A DNA stretch of 51,649 nt, taken from NCBI GenBank assembly GCA_946553025.1, contig CAMNRM010000036.1, positions 1 through 51,649 on the forward strand, written 5' to 3'. This stretch comes from an uncultured Clostridium sp. (lineage in GTDB: Bacteria; Bacillota; Clostridia; Lachnospirales; Lachnospiraceae). The notes under the pieces were generated by a model. It saw nothing but the letters and a program-made list of their open reading frames with translations, searched no databases and was not told the origin of the DNA. The translations under genes and the position numbers were made by a program. This document shows positions 34,395 to 42,997 of this stretch, one piece after another (position 1 is the first letter of the stretch; every line of letters starts with the position of its first letter).

Positions 34395-35805
34395 CATAAA
34401 CAGCCGGGAACTGATTGCCGATATTCTGACCGAGATTTTGGAAAAGGGCGCTTACAGCCACGTTATCCTTCGCCAGGCCCTGGATAAATACCAGTTTCTG
34501 GATAAAACGGAAAGAGCCTTTATCACGCGGACGACCGACGGAACCTTAGAGCACCTGCTTTCCATCGACGCGATTCTCAACCGCTATGCAAAGACAAAGG
34601 TGGAAAAGATGAAGCCCTTTATCCGCACGGTTTTGCGGATGTCCGTCTACCAGATACTTTTCATGGATCGGGTGCCGGATTCTGCCGTGTGCAATGAGGC
34701 GGTAAAGCTTGCCGTAAAGAGGAAGTTTGTCGGTTTAAAAGGGTTTGTCAATGGGGTTCTGCGCTCGGTTTCCCGGGAAAAGGAGCAGCTTCTTGATGAA
34801 CTTGACCCGCAAAATTTACAGAAGATGGATTTGCCGGACAGGAAGAATCCGTCTGTTTTTTCTGCCTTTCTTTCGGAGGTTTCTCTGGTGTCCGCCCTTC
34901 CCCAGTGGCTTCTTTGTCTGTGGATTAAGGAACTGGGCTGGGAGGAAACAAAAAAAACCATCCTGACGTTTTTTAAGGAAAATCAGGTCAGTGTGCGCTG
35001 CAACCAGTCCATAGCTTCGATGGAGGAGATTGAAAAAAGCCTTCGCCGGCAGAATGTTTCCTGGGAAAAATCTCCTTATTCGCCCAAGGTTTTGCAGCTT
35101 TCCCACTATGATTATCTGGAAAGCTTAGAGGCGTTTTCCCGTGGCTGGCTTCAGGTGCAGGATGTAAGCTCCGTGCTGGCAGGGGAGGCCACAGACCCGC
35201 AAAACGGCGATTATATCCTGGATGTGTGCGCGGCTCCCGGCGGAAAAAGCCTTCATATGGCGGATATGCTCTCCGGAACGGGCATGGTGGAGGCGAGGGA
35301 TCTGACGCCGCAAAAGATTGAGCGAATCGAAGAAAATATCCGCCGCACCGGTTTAAAAAACATCCGTGCCGTGTGTCAGGACGCAAGGGTTTTAACGCCG
35401 GAATCTGTGGAAAAAGCCGATATTGTCCTGGCGGATCTGCCCTGTTCGGGGCTTGGGATTATCGGAAAAAAACCGGATATCAAGCTGAAGATAAGTGAGG
35501 AAGCCTTAAAAGAACTGGCAGTTTTGCAGAGGGAAATCCTGTCTGTTGTCTGGCAGTATGTCAGGCCGGGGGGAACCCTTATTTACAGCACCTGCACCAT
35601 CCACCAGGGGGAAAATCAGGAGAATGTCCGGTGGTTTTTAGCCAACTATCCCTTTACCGCCGTGGATATCACCGACCGTTTTGTGCCGGAACTTAGAGAG
35701 CCGTCGATGAAGGAAGGCTGGGTACAGTTTCTGCCGGGAAAACACGGGTGTGACGGATTTTTTGTGGCTGTATTTAAGCGAAAAGCAAAAGAAAAGGATG
35801 AATAA
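34384..35805 (+). CDS. rsmB: 16S rRNA (cytosine-967-C5)-methyltransferase
   Basis: The 473-residue protein has an N-terminal NusB-like RNA-binding domain (about 1-135) and a C-terminal SAM-dependent methyltransferase with LDVCAAPGGKSLHMADML, the catalytic Cys in ADLPCSGLGIIGKKPDI and the STCTI strand. ATG 34384 is chosen, with GGAGG about 11 bases upstream; a TTG six codons earlier is the alternative. It belongs to the conserved fmt-rsmB-rlmN block. Confidence 0.92.
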   Translation: MTNSINSRELIADILTEILEKGAYSHVILRQALDKYQFLDKTERAFITRTTDGTLEHLLSIDAILNRYAKTKVEKMKPFIRTVLRMSVYQILFMDRVPDSAVCNEAVKLAVKRKFVGLKGFVNGVLRSVSREKEQLLDELDPQNLQKMDLPDRKNPSVFSAFLSEVSLVSALPQWLLCLWIKELGWEETKKTILTFFKENQVSVRCNQSIASMEEIEKSLRRQNVSWEKSPYSPKVLQLSHYDYLESLEAFSRGWLQVQDVSSVLAGEATDPQNGDYILDVCAAPGGKSLHMADMLSGTGMVEARDLTPQKIERIEENIRRTGLKNIRAVCQDARVLTPESVEKADIVLADLPCSGLGIIGKKPDIKLKISEEALKELAVLQREILSVVWQYVRPGGTLIYSTCTIHQGENQENVRWFLANYPFTAVDITDRFVPELREPSMKEGWVQFLPGKHGCDGFFVAVFKRKAKEKDE

Positions 35806-35812
35806 TCAATAA

Positions 35813-35838
35813 GCTGCCGTGAACGTGTGAACAGGAAC
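35813..35838 (+). repeat. 26-bp palindromic dispersed repeat, copy 1
   Basis: Reads GCTGCCGTGAAC, a 2-base centre, then GTGAACAGGAAC, an imperfect palindrome. It aligns end to end with copies at 43941, 45452 and 47031. It lies between rsmB and rlmN. Confidence 0.8.
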
Positions 35839-35875
35839 ATAATCTGCAGAACATCAGGGAGGAAAATAGAAATTC

Positions 35876-36937
35876 GTGGACAGACAGGATTTAAAATCCA
35901 TGACGATGGAAGAATTAACAAAAGAAATGGAAGCTTTGGGTCAGCCCTCGTTTCGGGCGAAACAGATTTATTCCTGGCTTCATGAAAAGACGGTGCAGGA
36001 CTTTGACGAGATGAAAAATCTTCCCAAAACCCTGCGAAAAGATCTGGCCGGGCGCTATATTTTATTCGGTGCAAAAAAAGTGCAGGTGCAGGAGTCGAAA
36101 ATCGACGGGACGAGAAAGTATTTATTCGCCCTTGCGGACGGCATGGTGATTGAGAGTGTGTGGATGAAGTACCATCACGGAAACTCGGTCTGTATTTCCT
36201 CGCAGGTGGGCTGCCGTATGGGCTGCCGGTTCTGTGCCTCCACGATTGACGGCTTAGAGAGGAATCTTCGCCCTTCGGAGATGCTTTCCCAGATTTATGA
36301 GATACAAAAAGACACCGCAGAGCGGGTATCGAATGTCGTTATTATGGGTTCCGGGGAGCCGATGGATAATTATGATTATGTCGTCCGCTTTATCCGTCTT
36401 CTTTCTGCGCCGGGAGGGCAAAACATCAGCCAGAGAAATATCACGCTTTCCACCTGCGGCATCGTCCCGGGAATACAAAAGCTTGCCGGGGAAAACCTTG
36501 CCGTTACCCTTGCCCTCTCCCTTCATGCGCCTAATGACGCCGTGCGCAGGGAACTGATGCCCATTGCCCAAAAATACCCCTTAAAGGAGGTTTTAGCGGC
36601 CTGCAGGGAGTATTTTCAGATAACCGGGCGGAGAGTGACTTTTGAATACAGCTTGGTCAAAGGGGTGAACGACAACCGGAAGGAGGCCGCCGAACTTGCC
36701 GCGCTGTTAAAGGGCTGTCAGGGGCATGTGAATTTAATCCCGGTGAATCCGATAAAGGAAAGAAATTTTGTGCAGTCCGATCGGAAAGCGGTGGAAGAGT
36801 TTAAAAATGTATTGGAAAAAAACGGAATCCATGTTACTATTAGAAGAGAGATGGGAAGAGATATCGACGGAGCCTGCGGGCAGTTGAGAAAGCGCTTTTT
36901 GGACGGGAGCCGGGGCGATGGCCATGAAGATCGTTAA
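35876..36937 (+). CDS. rlmN: Dual-specificity RNA methyltransferase RlmN
   Basis: The 353-residue radical-SAM enzyme methylates A2503 of 23S rRNA and A37 of some tRNAs. The cluster motif is C113-x3-C117-x2-C120 (CRMGCRFC), with GSGEPMDNYD, STCGIVPGI, LSLHAPND and a C-terminal catalytic Cys in GACGQLR. The N-terminal HhH-like domain carries FRAKQIYSWLH. The start is GTG 35876 with GGGAGG about 12 bases upstream; ATG codons slightly inside the frame are alternatives. Confidence 0.94.
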   Translation: MDRQDLKSMTMEELTKEMEALGQPSFRAKQIYSWLHEKTVQDFDEMKNLPKTLRKDLAGRYILFGAKKVQVQESKIDGTRKYLFALADGMVIESVWMKYHHGNSVCISSQVGCRMGCRFCASTIDGLERNLRPSEMLSQIYEIQKDTAERVSNVVIMGSGEPMDNYDYVVRFIRLLSAPGGQNISQRNITLSTCGIVPGIQKLAGENLAVTLALSLHAPNDAVRRELMPIAQKYPLKEVLAACREYFQITGRRVTFEYSLVKGVNDNRKEAAELAALLKGCQGHVNLIPVNPIKERNFVQSDRKAVEEFKNVLEKNGIHVTIRREMGRDIDGACGQLRKRFLDGSRGDGHEDR

Positions 36938-37010
36938 ATGGTGGGCCGAAAAAGGAAAAAAGCGGCCTTTGGAGAAGAAGGAAAACCATGGTTGGGAAAG
37001 GAGTGGTTCG

Positions 37011-37757
37011 GTGCAGGCAATTGGAAAAACCGATACCGGCATGGTGCGGGATATTAATCAGGACTATATTTTCGTTTCGACAAAGCCGGTAGGGCCTCTG
37101 CCTAATCTTTTTCTTGTGGCAGACGGGATGGGCGGCCATAATGCCGGAGATTTTGCCTCACGTTTTCTGGTGGAAGAACTGGTGAAGACGATGAAAAAAC
37201 AAAAAACCGGTGTACCGCCAGTTAAGGCATTAAAAGAAGGAATACAGGCAGCGAATCAGTTACTTTATAAGAAATCAACAGAAGAAATTTATCTAAGCGG
37301 CATGGGAACCACGCTGGTTGCCGCTTTTTATGAAGAAAATACGCTTTATGCGGCGAATGTCGGGGACAGCCGTCTTTATCTGATTGGCGGAGGAATCCGG
37401 CAGATTACCCGCGATCATTCCTACGTGGAGGAGATGATTGCTTCGGGAAGGATGGTGCGGGGAAGCCTGGAGTACTGGAGAAATAAGAACATTATCACCA
37501 GGGCAGTGGGAACATCGCCCCGGGTAGCGATAGATTTTTTTGAAACCGAAGTAAAGACAGGGCAAACCATTCTTTTATGCTCGGATGGCCTGTCCAATAT
37601 GATTGAAAACGAACGTCTGGAAAAAATTGTTAAAAATGCCCCCTCCTTAGAGTCCGCTGCCCAGATCCTTGTGGATCGGGCCAATGCCAACGGGGGAAGG
37701 GATAATATTTCCGTTGTTCTGGTAAGACCCAGTGGAAGCGGGGTGAGTTCATGCTGA
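37011..37757 (+). CDS. stp: PP2C-family Ser/Thr phosphatase (PrpC/Stp)
   Basis: The 248-residue metal-dependent phosphatase opposes the kinase encoded next. Motifs are GKTDTGMVRDINQDY at the N-terminus, FLVADGMGGHNAGD, NVGDSRLYLI, TRDHSYVEEMI, LLCSDGLSN and GGRDNISVVLV, covering all metal-binding aspartates. I choose GTG 37011 because GGGAAAGGAG lies seven bases before it and it gives the family N-terminus and length. The open frame extends 31 codons upstream into rlmN, but those residues do not belong to the fold. It overlaps prkC by 7 bases. Confidence 0.92.
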   Translation: MQAIGKTDTGMVRDINQDYIFVSTKPVGPLPNLFLVADGMGGHNAGDFASRFLVEELVKTMKKQKTGVPPVKALKEGIQAANQLLYKKSTEEIYLSGMGTTLVAAFYEENTLYAANVGDSRLYLIGGGIRQITRDHSYVEEMIASGRMVRGSLEYWRNKNIITRAVGTSPRVAIDFFETEVKTGQTILLCSDGLSNMIENERLEKIVKNAPSLESAAQILVDRANANGGRDNISVVLVRPSGSGVSSC

Positions 37758-39841
37758 AACCGGGAACCTACCTTCAGGAACGCTATGAAATTATCGAGCA
37801 GATTGGGTCCGGGGGGATGGCTGATGTCTATAAGGCCAGATGCCATACCTTAAACCGCCTGGTTGCCGTAAAGATGTTAAAGAATGAATTCAGCCGGGAC
37901 GAAAACTTTGTCAACCGCTTTAAGATGGAAGCGCAGGCAGCCGCAGGGCTTTCGCACCCGAACATTGTCAATGTCTTTGATGTTGTGGATGAAGGCGACA
38001 GCCACTACATTATTATGGAACTGATTGAGGGAATTACCTTAAAAAGCTATATTGACAAAAAAGGGCATTTGGAGAGCAAGGAAGCTATCGGCATAGCGAT
38101 TCAGATGGCGCAGGGAATGTCTGCCGCCCACCAGCAGAAGATTATCCACCAGGATATCAAGCCGCAGAATATTATTATTTCTATGGACGGAAAGGTGAAG
38201 GTTGCCGACTTTGGCATAGCCCGGGCGGTTTCTTCCAACACCCACGGCGACCATGCCATTGGTTCCGTGCACTATGTTTCACCGGAACAGGCCAGGGGCG
38301 ATTTTGTGGATGCCCGCAGCGATATTTACTCTCTGGGAATTACTATGTTTGAGATGGTGACCGGACGCCTTCCCTTTGACGGGGAAAATACGGTGGCTGT
38401 GGCGATTGCGCATCTGGAAAATCCCATGATCCCTCCAAAGGAATGCAACCCGGATATTCCGGAAAGCCTGGAGCAGATTATTTTAAAATGCACCGAAAAG
38501 AAGCCTGAAGATCGCTACGATACGGCTGAGGCAGTGATTGCCGATCTGCGGAGGGCGCTGATCAATCCCAATGAAAGCGTTGTCGAGCCGGATGAACGGA
38601 AAAAACCGGAAAAGATTGTAGAAATTCCGGAGAATGAAAAAGAAAGGCCAAAGAAAGAATTTCCGGAAAGAAGGAGGCCAAAGGACGGCGGCACCGAGGA
38701 ATTCGGACGTCAGATTGAGCGGATTTTTGCTGCGGCCGGCGTGATTGCGGCGATACTCATTATTATCGTGCTTTTATTTGTCTTCCTTCGCCTTGGAAGA
38801 CTGTTAAAGTCCGGGGGCAGTCAGAAAGAGCCGACTGCGCCTACCGAGGAAACTTATGTTCCGGAAGTGACCACCGCGGCGATTGCGGAGGGGCAGGTCT
38901 ATATGCCGGATGTGCGCGGGCTTACCAGGGAGGAAGCGCAGAGGGTGTTAGAGGCGCTGGAGCTGCGGATGACCGTGACCAGCATAGAAAACTCGGATAC
39001 CTACGATGTGGGCTGCATTATGGCCCAGGAATATCCGGAAGGGACGGTTCTTGAAAAGAATGTCGTCGTAAGCGTGAAGATGAGCAAGGGAACCGGGGCG
39101 ATTGACCTGACGGTTCTGGGGCTGGAAGGCATGGAGCTTCAGGCGGCGCAGCTTTTGCTCGCGGGGAAAAACCTGGTGGTTGCCGTCCAGGAGGAAACAA
39201 ACGATCTGGTTCCCTTAGGCTATGTTATCCGCTATGATCCTCTGGTGCTTCGGGACGGGGAAACCGTTACCCTTACTGTCAGCCTGGGTCCGGCGATGCT
39301 TCCGGTGCCGAATATCGAGGGAAAAGCCCAGGAGGATGCACAGAAAGAACTGATTGCCGCCGGATTTTTGCCGGAACCGGCAGGAGAAGCCTATCACGAT
39401 ACCGTAGAGCCGGGGGCCGTTTTTAACCAGAGTGTACAGGCAGGGACTATGGCAATTCCCCACACCAAGATTTCCTATGTGGTCAGCCTTGGGCCCGAGA
39501 ATCCGGAAAAACCGGAAAATACGGAGGAAGTAACCATCGGTGCGACCCGTTATATTGCTTCCATCGACAAACAGTATAATCTGAACGTGGACTTGGGGCC
39601 GGGCTACAGCACGACCAGCATCACCATAGCTATCCGGCTTCGCCAGGAAGTGAACGGACGGGAGGTTAGCCGCAATCTGATGGAACCGCGGACGGTGCTG
39701 GGAGATACGCTGATTCCCATTTCCTTCCCGCGGATAGAAGGGGCGGACGGCGTGGAAACGGGCTTTGTAGAATTAGTGGATGTGGATCGGGATAAGGTTT
39801 TGGTATCCTATCCGGTATCCTTTTTTAAGACAGAAGAGTAG
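37751..39841 (+). CDS. prkC: PASTA-domain Ser/Thr protein kinase (PrkC type)
   Basis: The 696-residue membrane kinase has an N-terminal Hanks-type kinase domain (about 10-275; GSGGMADVYKA glycine loop, VAVKMLK lysine, DFGIARA, SPEQARG), a basic/acidic linker, one membrane helix (about 330-352), three extracellular PASTA domains (about 380-445, 448-515, 518-585) and a C-terminal beta-rich domain. The catalytic loop reads H133-Q134-D135 (HQDIKPQN) in place of the usual HRD, so the arginine that contacts the phosphorylated activation loop is missing. Such kinases sense muropeptides and regulate wall growth and spores. It pairs with the phosphatase upstream. Confidence 0.92.
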   Translation: MLKPGTYLQERYEIIEQIGSGGMADVYKARCHTLNRLVAVKMLKNEFSRDENFVNRFKMEAQAAAGLSHPNIVNVFDVVDEGDSHYIIMELIEGITLKSYIDKKGHLESKEAIGIAIQMAQGMSAAHQQKIIHQDIKPQNIIISMDGKVKVADFGIARAVSSNTHGDHAIGSVHYVSPEQARGDFVDARSDIYSLGITMFEMVTGRLPFDGENTVAVAIAHLENPMIPPKECNPDIPESLEQIILKCTEKKPEDRYDTAEAVIADLRRALINPNESVVEPDERKKPEKIVEIPENEKERPKKEFPERRRPKDGGTEEFGRQIERIFAAAGVIAAILIIIVLLFVFLRLGRLLKSGGSQKEPTAPTEETYVPEVTTAAIAEGQVYMPDVRGLTREEAQRVLEALELRMTVTSIENSDTYDVGCIMAQEYPEGTVLEKNVVVSVKMSKGTGAIDLTVLGLEGMELQAAQLLLAGKNLVVAVQEETNDLVPLGYVIRYDPLVLRDGETVTLTVSLGPAMLPVPNIEGKAQEDAQKELIAAGFLPEPAGEAYHDTVEPGAVFNQSVQAGTMAIPHTKISYVVSLGPENPEKPENTEEVTIGATRYIASIDKQYNLNVDLGPGYSTTSITIAIRLRQEVNGREVSRNLMEPRTVLGDTLIPISFPRIEGADGVETGFVELVDVDRDKVLVSYPVSFFKTEE

Positions 39842-39855
39842 GGCGGCGCGGGGAG

Positions 39856-39884
39856 GTACTGTTCACGCAGGTCTGCGCACTTGC
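39856..39884 (+). repeat. Dispersed GTTCAC repeat family, second subtype
   Basis: Begins GTACTGTTCACGCAGG and continues through TCTGCGCACTTGC. It aligns with the reverse complement of 18108-18137 and shares the CTGTTCAC half with the 26-bp palindromes. It lies between prkC and rsgA. Confidence 0.55.
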
Positions 39885-39902
39885 TGAAGATTTGAGGAGA
39901 GA

Positions 39903-40784
39903 ATGACAGGAAAAATTATTAAAGGAATTGCAGGTTTTTACTATGTCCATGACGGAAAAGAAACCGTGTACCAGTGTAAGGCCAAGGGGATATTCCGCAA
40001 CCGTAAGATTAAGCCTTTAGTTGGCGATAACGTGGAATTTTCCGTTCTGGACCCGGTGGATAAGGAGGGGAATATCGAGGAGATCCTTCCCCGGAAGAAC
40101 AGCCTGATCCGCCCTGCGGTGGCCAATATCGATCAGGCGGTGGTGCTCTTTGCCCTGGTCGATCCCGAGCCGAACCTTCACCTTTTAGATCGCTTTCTGG
40201 TGATGATGGAAAAGGCCGGGGTGCCGGTGCAGATCTGCTTTAACAAGCTGGATCTGTGCACGGAAAAAAAGAGTGAAGAGTACCAGAAAATTTATAAGGA
40301 TGCCGGATATACCGTCCATCTTTTAAGCGTAAAGGAAGAAATCGGCACAGAGTGGATCGCTAAGGCTTTGCGGGGAAAGACAACCGTTCTTGCAGGGCCG
40401 TCCGGTGTGGGAAAGTCCTCATTAACCAACCGGCTTCAGCCGGAGGCAGGGATGGAAACCGGAAAAATCAGCGAAAAAATCAAGCGGGGAAAGCATACCA
40501 CCCGCCATTCCCAGTTGATTTACGTGGAGGAGGATACCTATCTTTTGGATACGCCGGGCTTTAGTTCTCTGTTTGTGGACGCGATGGAGCCGGAGGAATT
40601 GCAGACGTATTTTCCGGAATTTTCGGCATTTACGGATGACTGCCGCTTTTTAGGCTGCGTCCATATCGGAGAGCGGGTCTGCGGGGTGAAGGAAGCGGTG
40701 GAGTCGGAAAAGGTGAGCAAAAGCCGCTATGAAAACTATTGTTTAATTTACCAGGAATTAAAAGATAAGAGGAGATATTCATGA
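39903..40784 (+). CDS. rsgA: Ribosome small-subunit-dependent GTPase A
   Basis: The 293-residue circularly permuted GTPase helps 30S subunit maturation. An N-terminal OB fold (about 1-70) is followed by the permuted GTPase with NKLD (G4) before the P-loop GPSGVGKSSLTN (G1) and DTPGFSS (G3). The C-terminal zinc site includes CRFLGCVHIGERVC. ATG 39903 follows GAGGAGA. It overlaps rpe through ATGA. Confidence 0.94.
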   Translation: MTGKIIKGIAGFYYVHDGKETVYQCKAKGIFRNRKIKPLVGDNVEFSVLDPVDKEGNIEEILPRKNSLIRPAVANIDQAVVLFALVDPEPNLHLLDRFLVMMEKAGVPVQICFNKLDLCTEKKSEEYQKIYKDAGYTVHLLSVKEEIGTEWIAKALRGKTTVLAGPSGVGKSSLTNRLQPEAGMETGKISEKIKRGKHTTRHSQLIYVEEDTYLLDTPGFSSLFVDAMEPEELQTYFPEFSAFTDDCRFLGCVHIGERVCGVKEAVESEKVSKSRYENYCLIYQELKDKRRYS

Positions 40785-41434
40785 AGAACATTTTAGCACC
40801 CTCCGTTTTGGGAGCGGATTTTTCAAGGTTAAACGAGCAGATTCAGAAAACAATAGAAGGAGGGGCAGCGTATCTGCACCTGGATGTTATGGACGGGGCC
40901 TTTGTCCCCAGCATTTCCTTTGGTATGCCGGTGATTGCGGCGCTGCGCGGGTGTTCCAATCAGTGCTTCGACGTTCATATGATGGTGCAGGAGCCGGGGC
41001 GCTATGTGGAGGCGATGAAAAAGGCCGGAGCCGATTTAATCTGTGTCCACCAGGAAGCCTGCATCCATCTGGATCGAACCATCCACCAGATTAAAGAAGC
41101 CGGGCTAAAGGCCGGGGTAGCCTTAAATCCGGCAACGCCCATCTCCGTGCTGGAAAACATCCTGGAACTGCCGGATATGTTTTTGATGATGTCCGTAAAT
41201 CCAGGTTTCGGCGGACAGAATCTGATTCCCTATGTGCTGGAAAAAATCAGGAGCCTGCGGAAAGTCCTTAACGAGCGCGGGCTGGATAAGGATATCGAGA
41301 TTGACGGCGGTGTTACCTTAGAAAATATCCGTCAGATTCTGGACGCCGGGGCAAATGTTATCGTGGCGGGGTCTTCGGTATTTCAGGGCGACGTTCTGGA
41401 AAATACCAGGGCATTTATGGAGATTCTTAGATGA
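40781..41434 (+). CDS. rpe: Ribulose-phosphate 3-epimerase
   Basis: The 217-residue TIM-barrel enzyme interconverts ribulose-5-phosphate and xylulose-5-phosphate. Motifs include APSVLGADFSRL, HLDVMDGAFVPSISFG with metal-binding His and Asp, FDVHMMV, MSVNPGFGGQ and EIDGGV. It overlaps rsgA and thiN by ATGA at both ends. The order rsgA-rpe-thiN is conserved in Firmicutes. Confidence 0.95.
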   Translation: MKNILAPSVLGADFSRLNEQIQKTIEGGAAYLHLDVMDGAFVPSISFGMPVIAALRGCSNQCFDVHMMVQEPGRYVEAMKKAGADLICVHQEACIHLDRTIHQIKEAGLKAGVALNPATPISVLENILELPDMFLMMSVNPGFGGQNLIPYVLEKIRSLRKVLNERGLDKDIEIDGGVTLENIRQILDAGANVIVAGSSVFQGDVLENTRAFMEILR

Positions 41435-42084
41435 AAACCTGTCTTTTAATTACCGGCGGAAGGCTGGATATAACCTTTGCCAGGGACTATTGCAGAAAAC
41501 ATGCTTTTGATAAGCTGATTGCCGTGGACTCCGGGCTTAAAGCGGTGAAGGAACTTGGCCTGGTTCCGGATATGGTTGTCGGGGATTTTGACTCGGCGGA
41601 CCCGGCGATCCTTGAAGAATTTAAAAAAATCCCCTATATTATCTGGGATGTGCACGATCCGGAAAAAAATGAAACCGATACGGAACTGGCCTTGCGAAAA
41701 GCCGCCGCTTCTGGATGTACCCGGGTCGTGATTTTAGGGGCTACCGGAGGACGCTTTGACCATATGCTTGCCAATGTCTTTTTGCTCTATGCCTGCCTGC
41801 AGCGGGGGATGGATGCCTGTATTGTGGACCGGCAGAATAAAATCTATCTGATTGAGGAAGAGCATCATTTCTCGAAAAAAGAGCAGTGGGGGAAGTATAT
41901 CTCGTTTCTGCCGCTGATGGGAAAGATTGAGGGGATTTGCCTGGAGGGATTTTCTTATCCTTTAACGGATTATGATCTGGATGTGGGAAGCAGCAGGTGC
42001 ATCAGCAATGAGTTAAACGAAGAGGAAGGAACGATCCGCTTTCGGGAAGGGATTGCCATCTGCGTTGAATCTAAAGATGTTTGA
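41431..42084 (+). CDS. thiN: Thiamine pyrophosphokinase
   Basis: The 217-residue enzyme converts thiamine to thiamine diphosphate. Motifs include AVDSGLKAVKELGLVPDMVVGDFDSAD, NETDTELALRKAA and GATGGRFDHMLANVFLL, followed by the C-terminal beta domain with SSRCISNEL. It closes the rsgA-rpe-thiN run. No clear terminator follows before the next promoter. Confidence 0.93.
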   Translation: MKTCLLITGGRLDITFARDYCRKHAFDKLIAVDSGLKAVKELGLVPDMVVGDFDSADPAILEEFKKIPYIIWDVHDPEKNETDTELALRKAAASGCTRVVILGATGGRFDHMLANVFLLYACLQRGMDACIVDRQNKIYLIEEEHHFSKKEQWGKYISFLPLMGKIEGICLEGFSYPLTDYDLDVGSSRCISNELNEEEGTIRFREGIAICVESKDV

Positions 42085-42163
42085 AAAATAAACCTTCCGG
42101 CACGCCAAACTGGACTGGTTAAAAAAGATAAAACTGGATGTTTTTTACATTCCATTTCTGTGC

Positions 42164-42220
42164 TATGATGTGGGACATAAGGTTACAGGGAATGCATATG
42201 AACCGTGCCCCTGTAAAACC
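42164..42220 (+). promoter_or_regulatory. Extended -10 promoter and structured leader before the ECF S-component
   Basis: TGCTATGAT (hexamer 42164-42169) is an extended -10 element; the -35 region is only T-rich. About five bases after the predicted start a hairpin can form: GGTTACAGGG at 42181-42190 pairs with CCCTGT and the AACC of 42209-42220. A second AACC inside the loop could compete for GGTT, so two foldings are possible. I do not recognise a known riboswitch class. Confidence 0.45.
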
Positions 42221-42277
42221 GTATAGAGAAAGAATTATCATTTCCCCACAAAATAAAGGAAAAAAGGAGTAAAAAAC

Positions 42278-42892
42278 ATGGAACGGAAGAATGAACAGAT
42301 TTATAAAATTGCACTTACGGGCGTGATGGCCGCCCTTTCCTATGTGGTGTTTACTTACCTGCAGATTAAGATACAGCTTCCCGGCGGCGATGCCACATCC
42401 ATTCACCTGGGCAATGCCGTGTGTGTTTTGGGTGCCCTGCTTTTAGGCGGTACTTACGGCGGACTGGGCGGTGCAGTCGGCATGGCGATTGGCGATTTAT
42501 TTGACCCGGTATATGTGACCTATGTGCCGAAAACCTTGCTGTTAAAGATGTGCATCGGACTGATTACCGGTATAATTGCCCATAAGATAGGGAAGATTAA
42601 TGAGAGCAAGGATGAAGCCCATGTCCTGAAGTGGACGGTTTTAGCCGCGGCAGGAGGGCTGCTGTTTAATGTTATCTTTGATCCGCTGGTTGGTTATTAC
42701 TATAAGCTTTTGATTTTAGGAAAACCTGCGGCTGATTTAACACTGGCCTGGAATATTACGGCAACATCGATTAACGCGGTAACTTCGCTGGTTGCCTCCG
42801 TAGCCGTATATATGGCACTTCGCCCGGCACTGAAAAAAGCTGGGCTGATGAATGTTTTTCTCCGTCCGGTGCATAAAGGCGCAAAGGCATAA
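42278..42892 (+). CDS. ECF transporter S-component, vitamin substrate
   Basis: The 204-residue protein has about six membrane helices and the ECF substrate-binding-subunit pattern: IALTGVMAALSYVVFTYL in helix 1, then SIHLGNAVCVLGALLLGGTY and GGAVGMAIGDLFDPVY. AAAGGAG lies before ATG 42278. It lacks the ATPase and T-component genes, which must be encoded elsewhere, as in group II ECF systems. Neighbouring genes for thiamine pyrophosphokinase and a pyridoxal-type kinase suggest vitamin B6 or a thiamine precursor as substrate; B6 is favoured because the kinase follows directly. Confidence 0.8.
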   Translation: MERKNEQIYKIALTGVMAALSYVVFTYLQIKIQLPGGDATSIHLGNAVCVLGALLLGGTYGGLGGAVGMAIGDLFDPVYVTYVPKTLLLKMCIGLITGIIAHKIGKINESKDEAHVLKWTVLAAAGGLLFNVIFDPLVGYYYKLLILGKPAADLTLAWNITATSINAVTSLVASVAVYMALRPALKKAGLMNVFLRPVHKGAKA

Positions 42893-42997
42893 CCGGGGCA
42901 GGTGACGTTCATGGATGTTTGTCCGCTGCTGTGCCCAAAGACCCGATGAACAGCAATATTTTGACCTTAAGCTTAGAATGAAATTAAAGGAATGATT

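Noticed and set aside
36918-37010. Longer N-terminus for the PP2C phosphatase overlapping rlmN
   Set aside because: The extra residues are Lys/Trp-rich and outside the fold, and a strong ribosome binding site lies just before GTG 37011.
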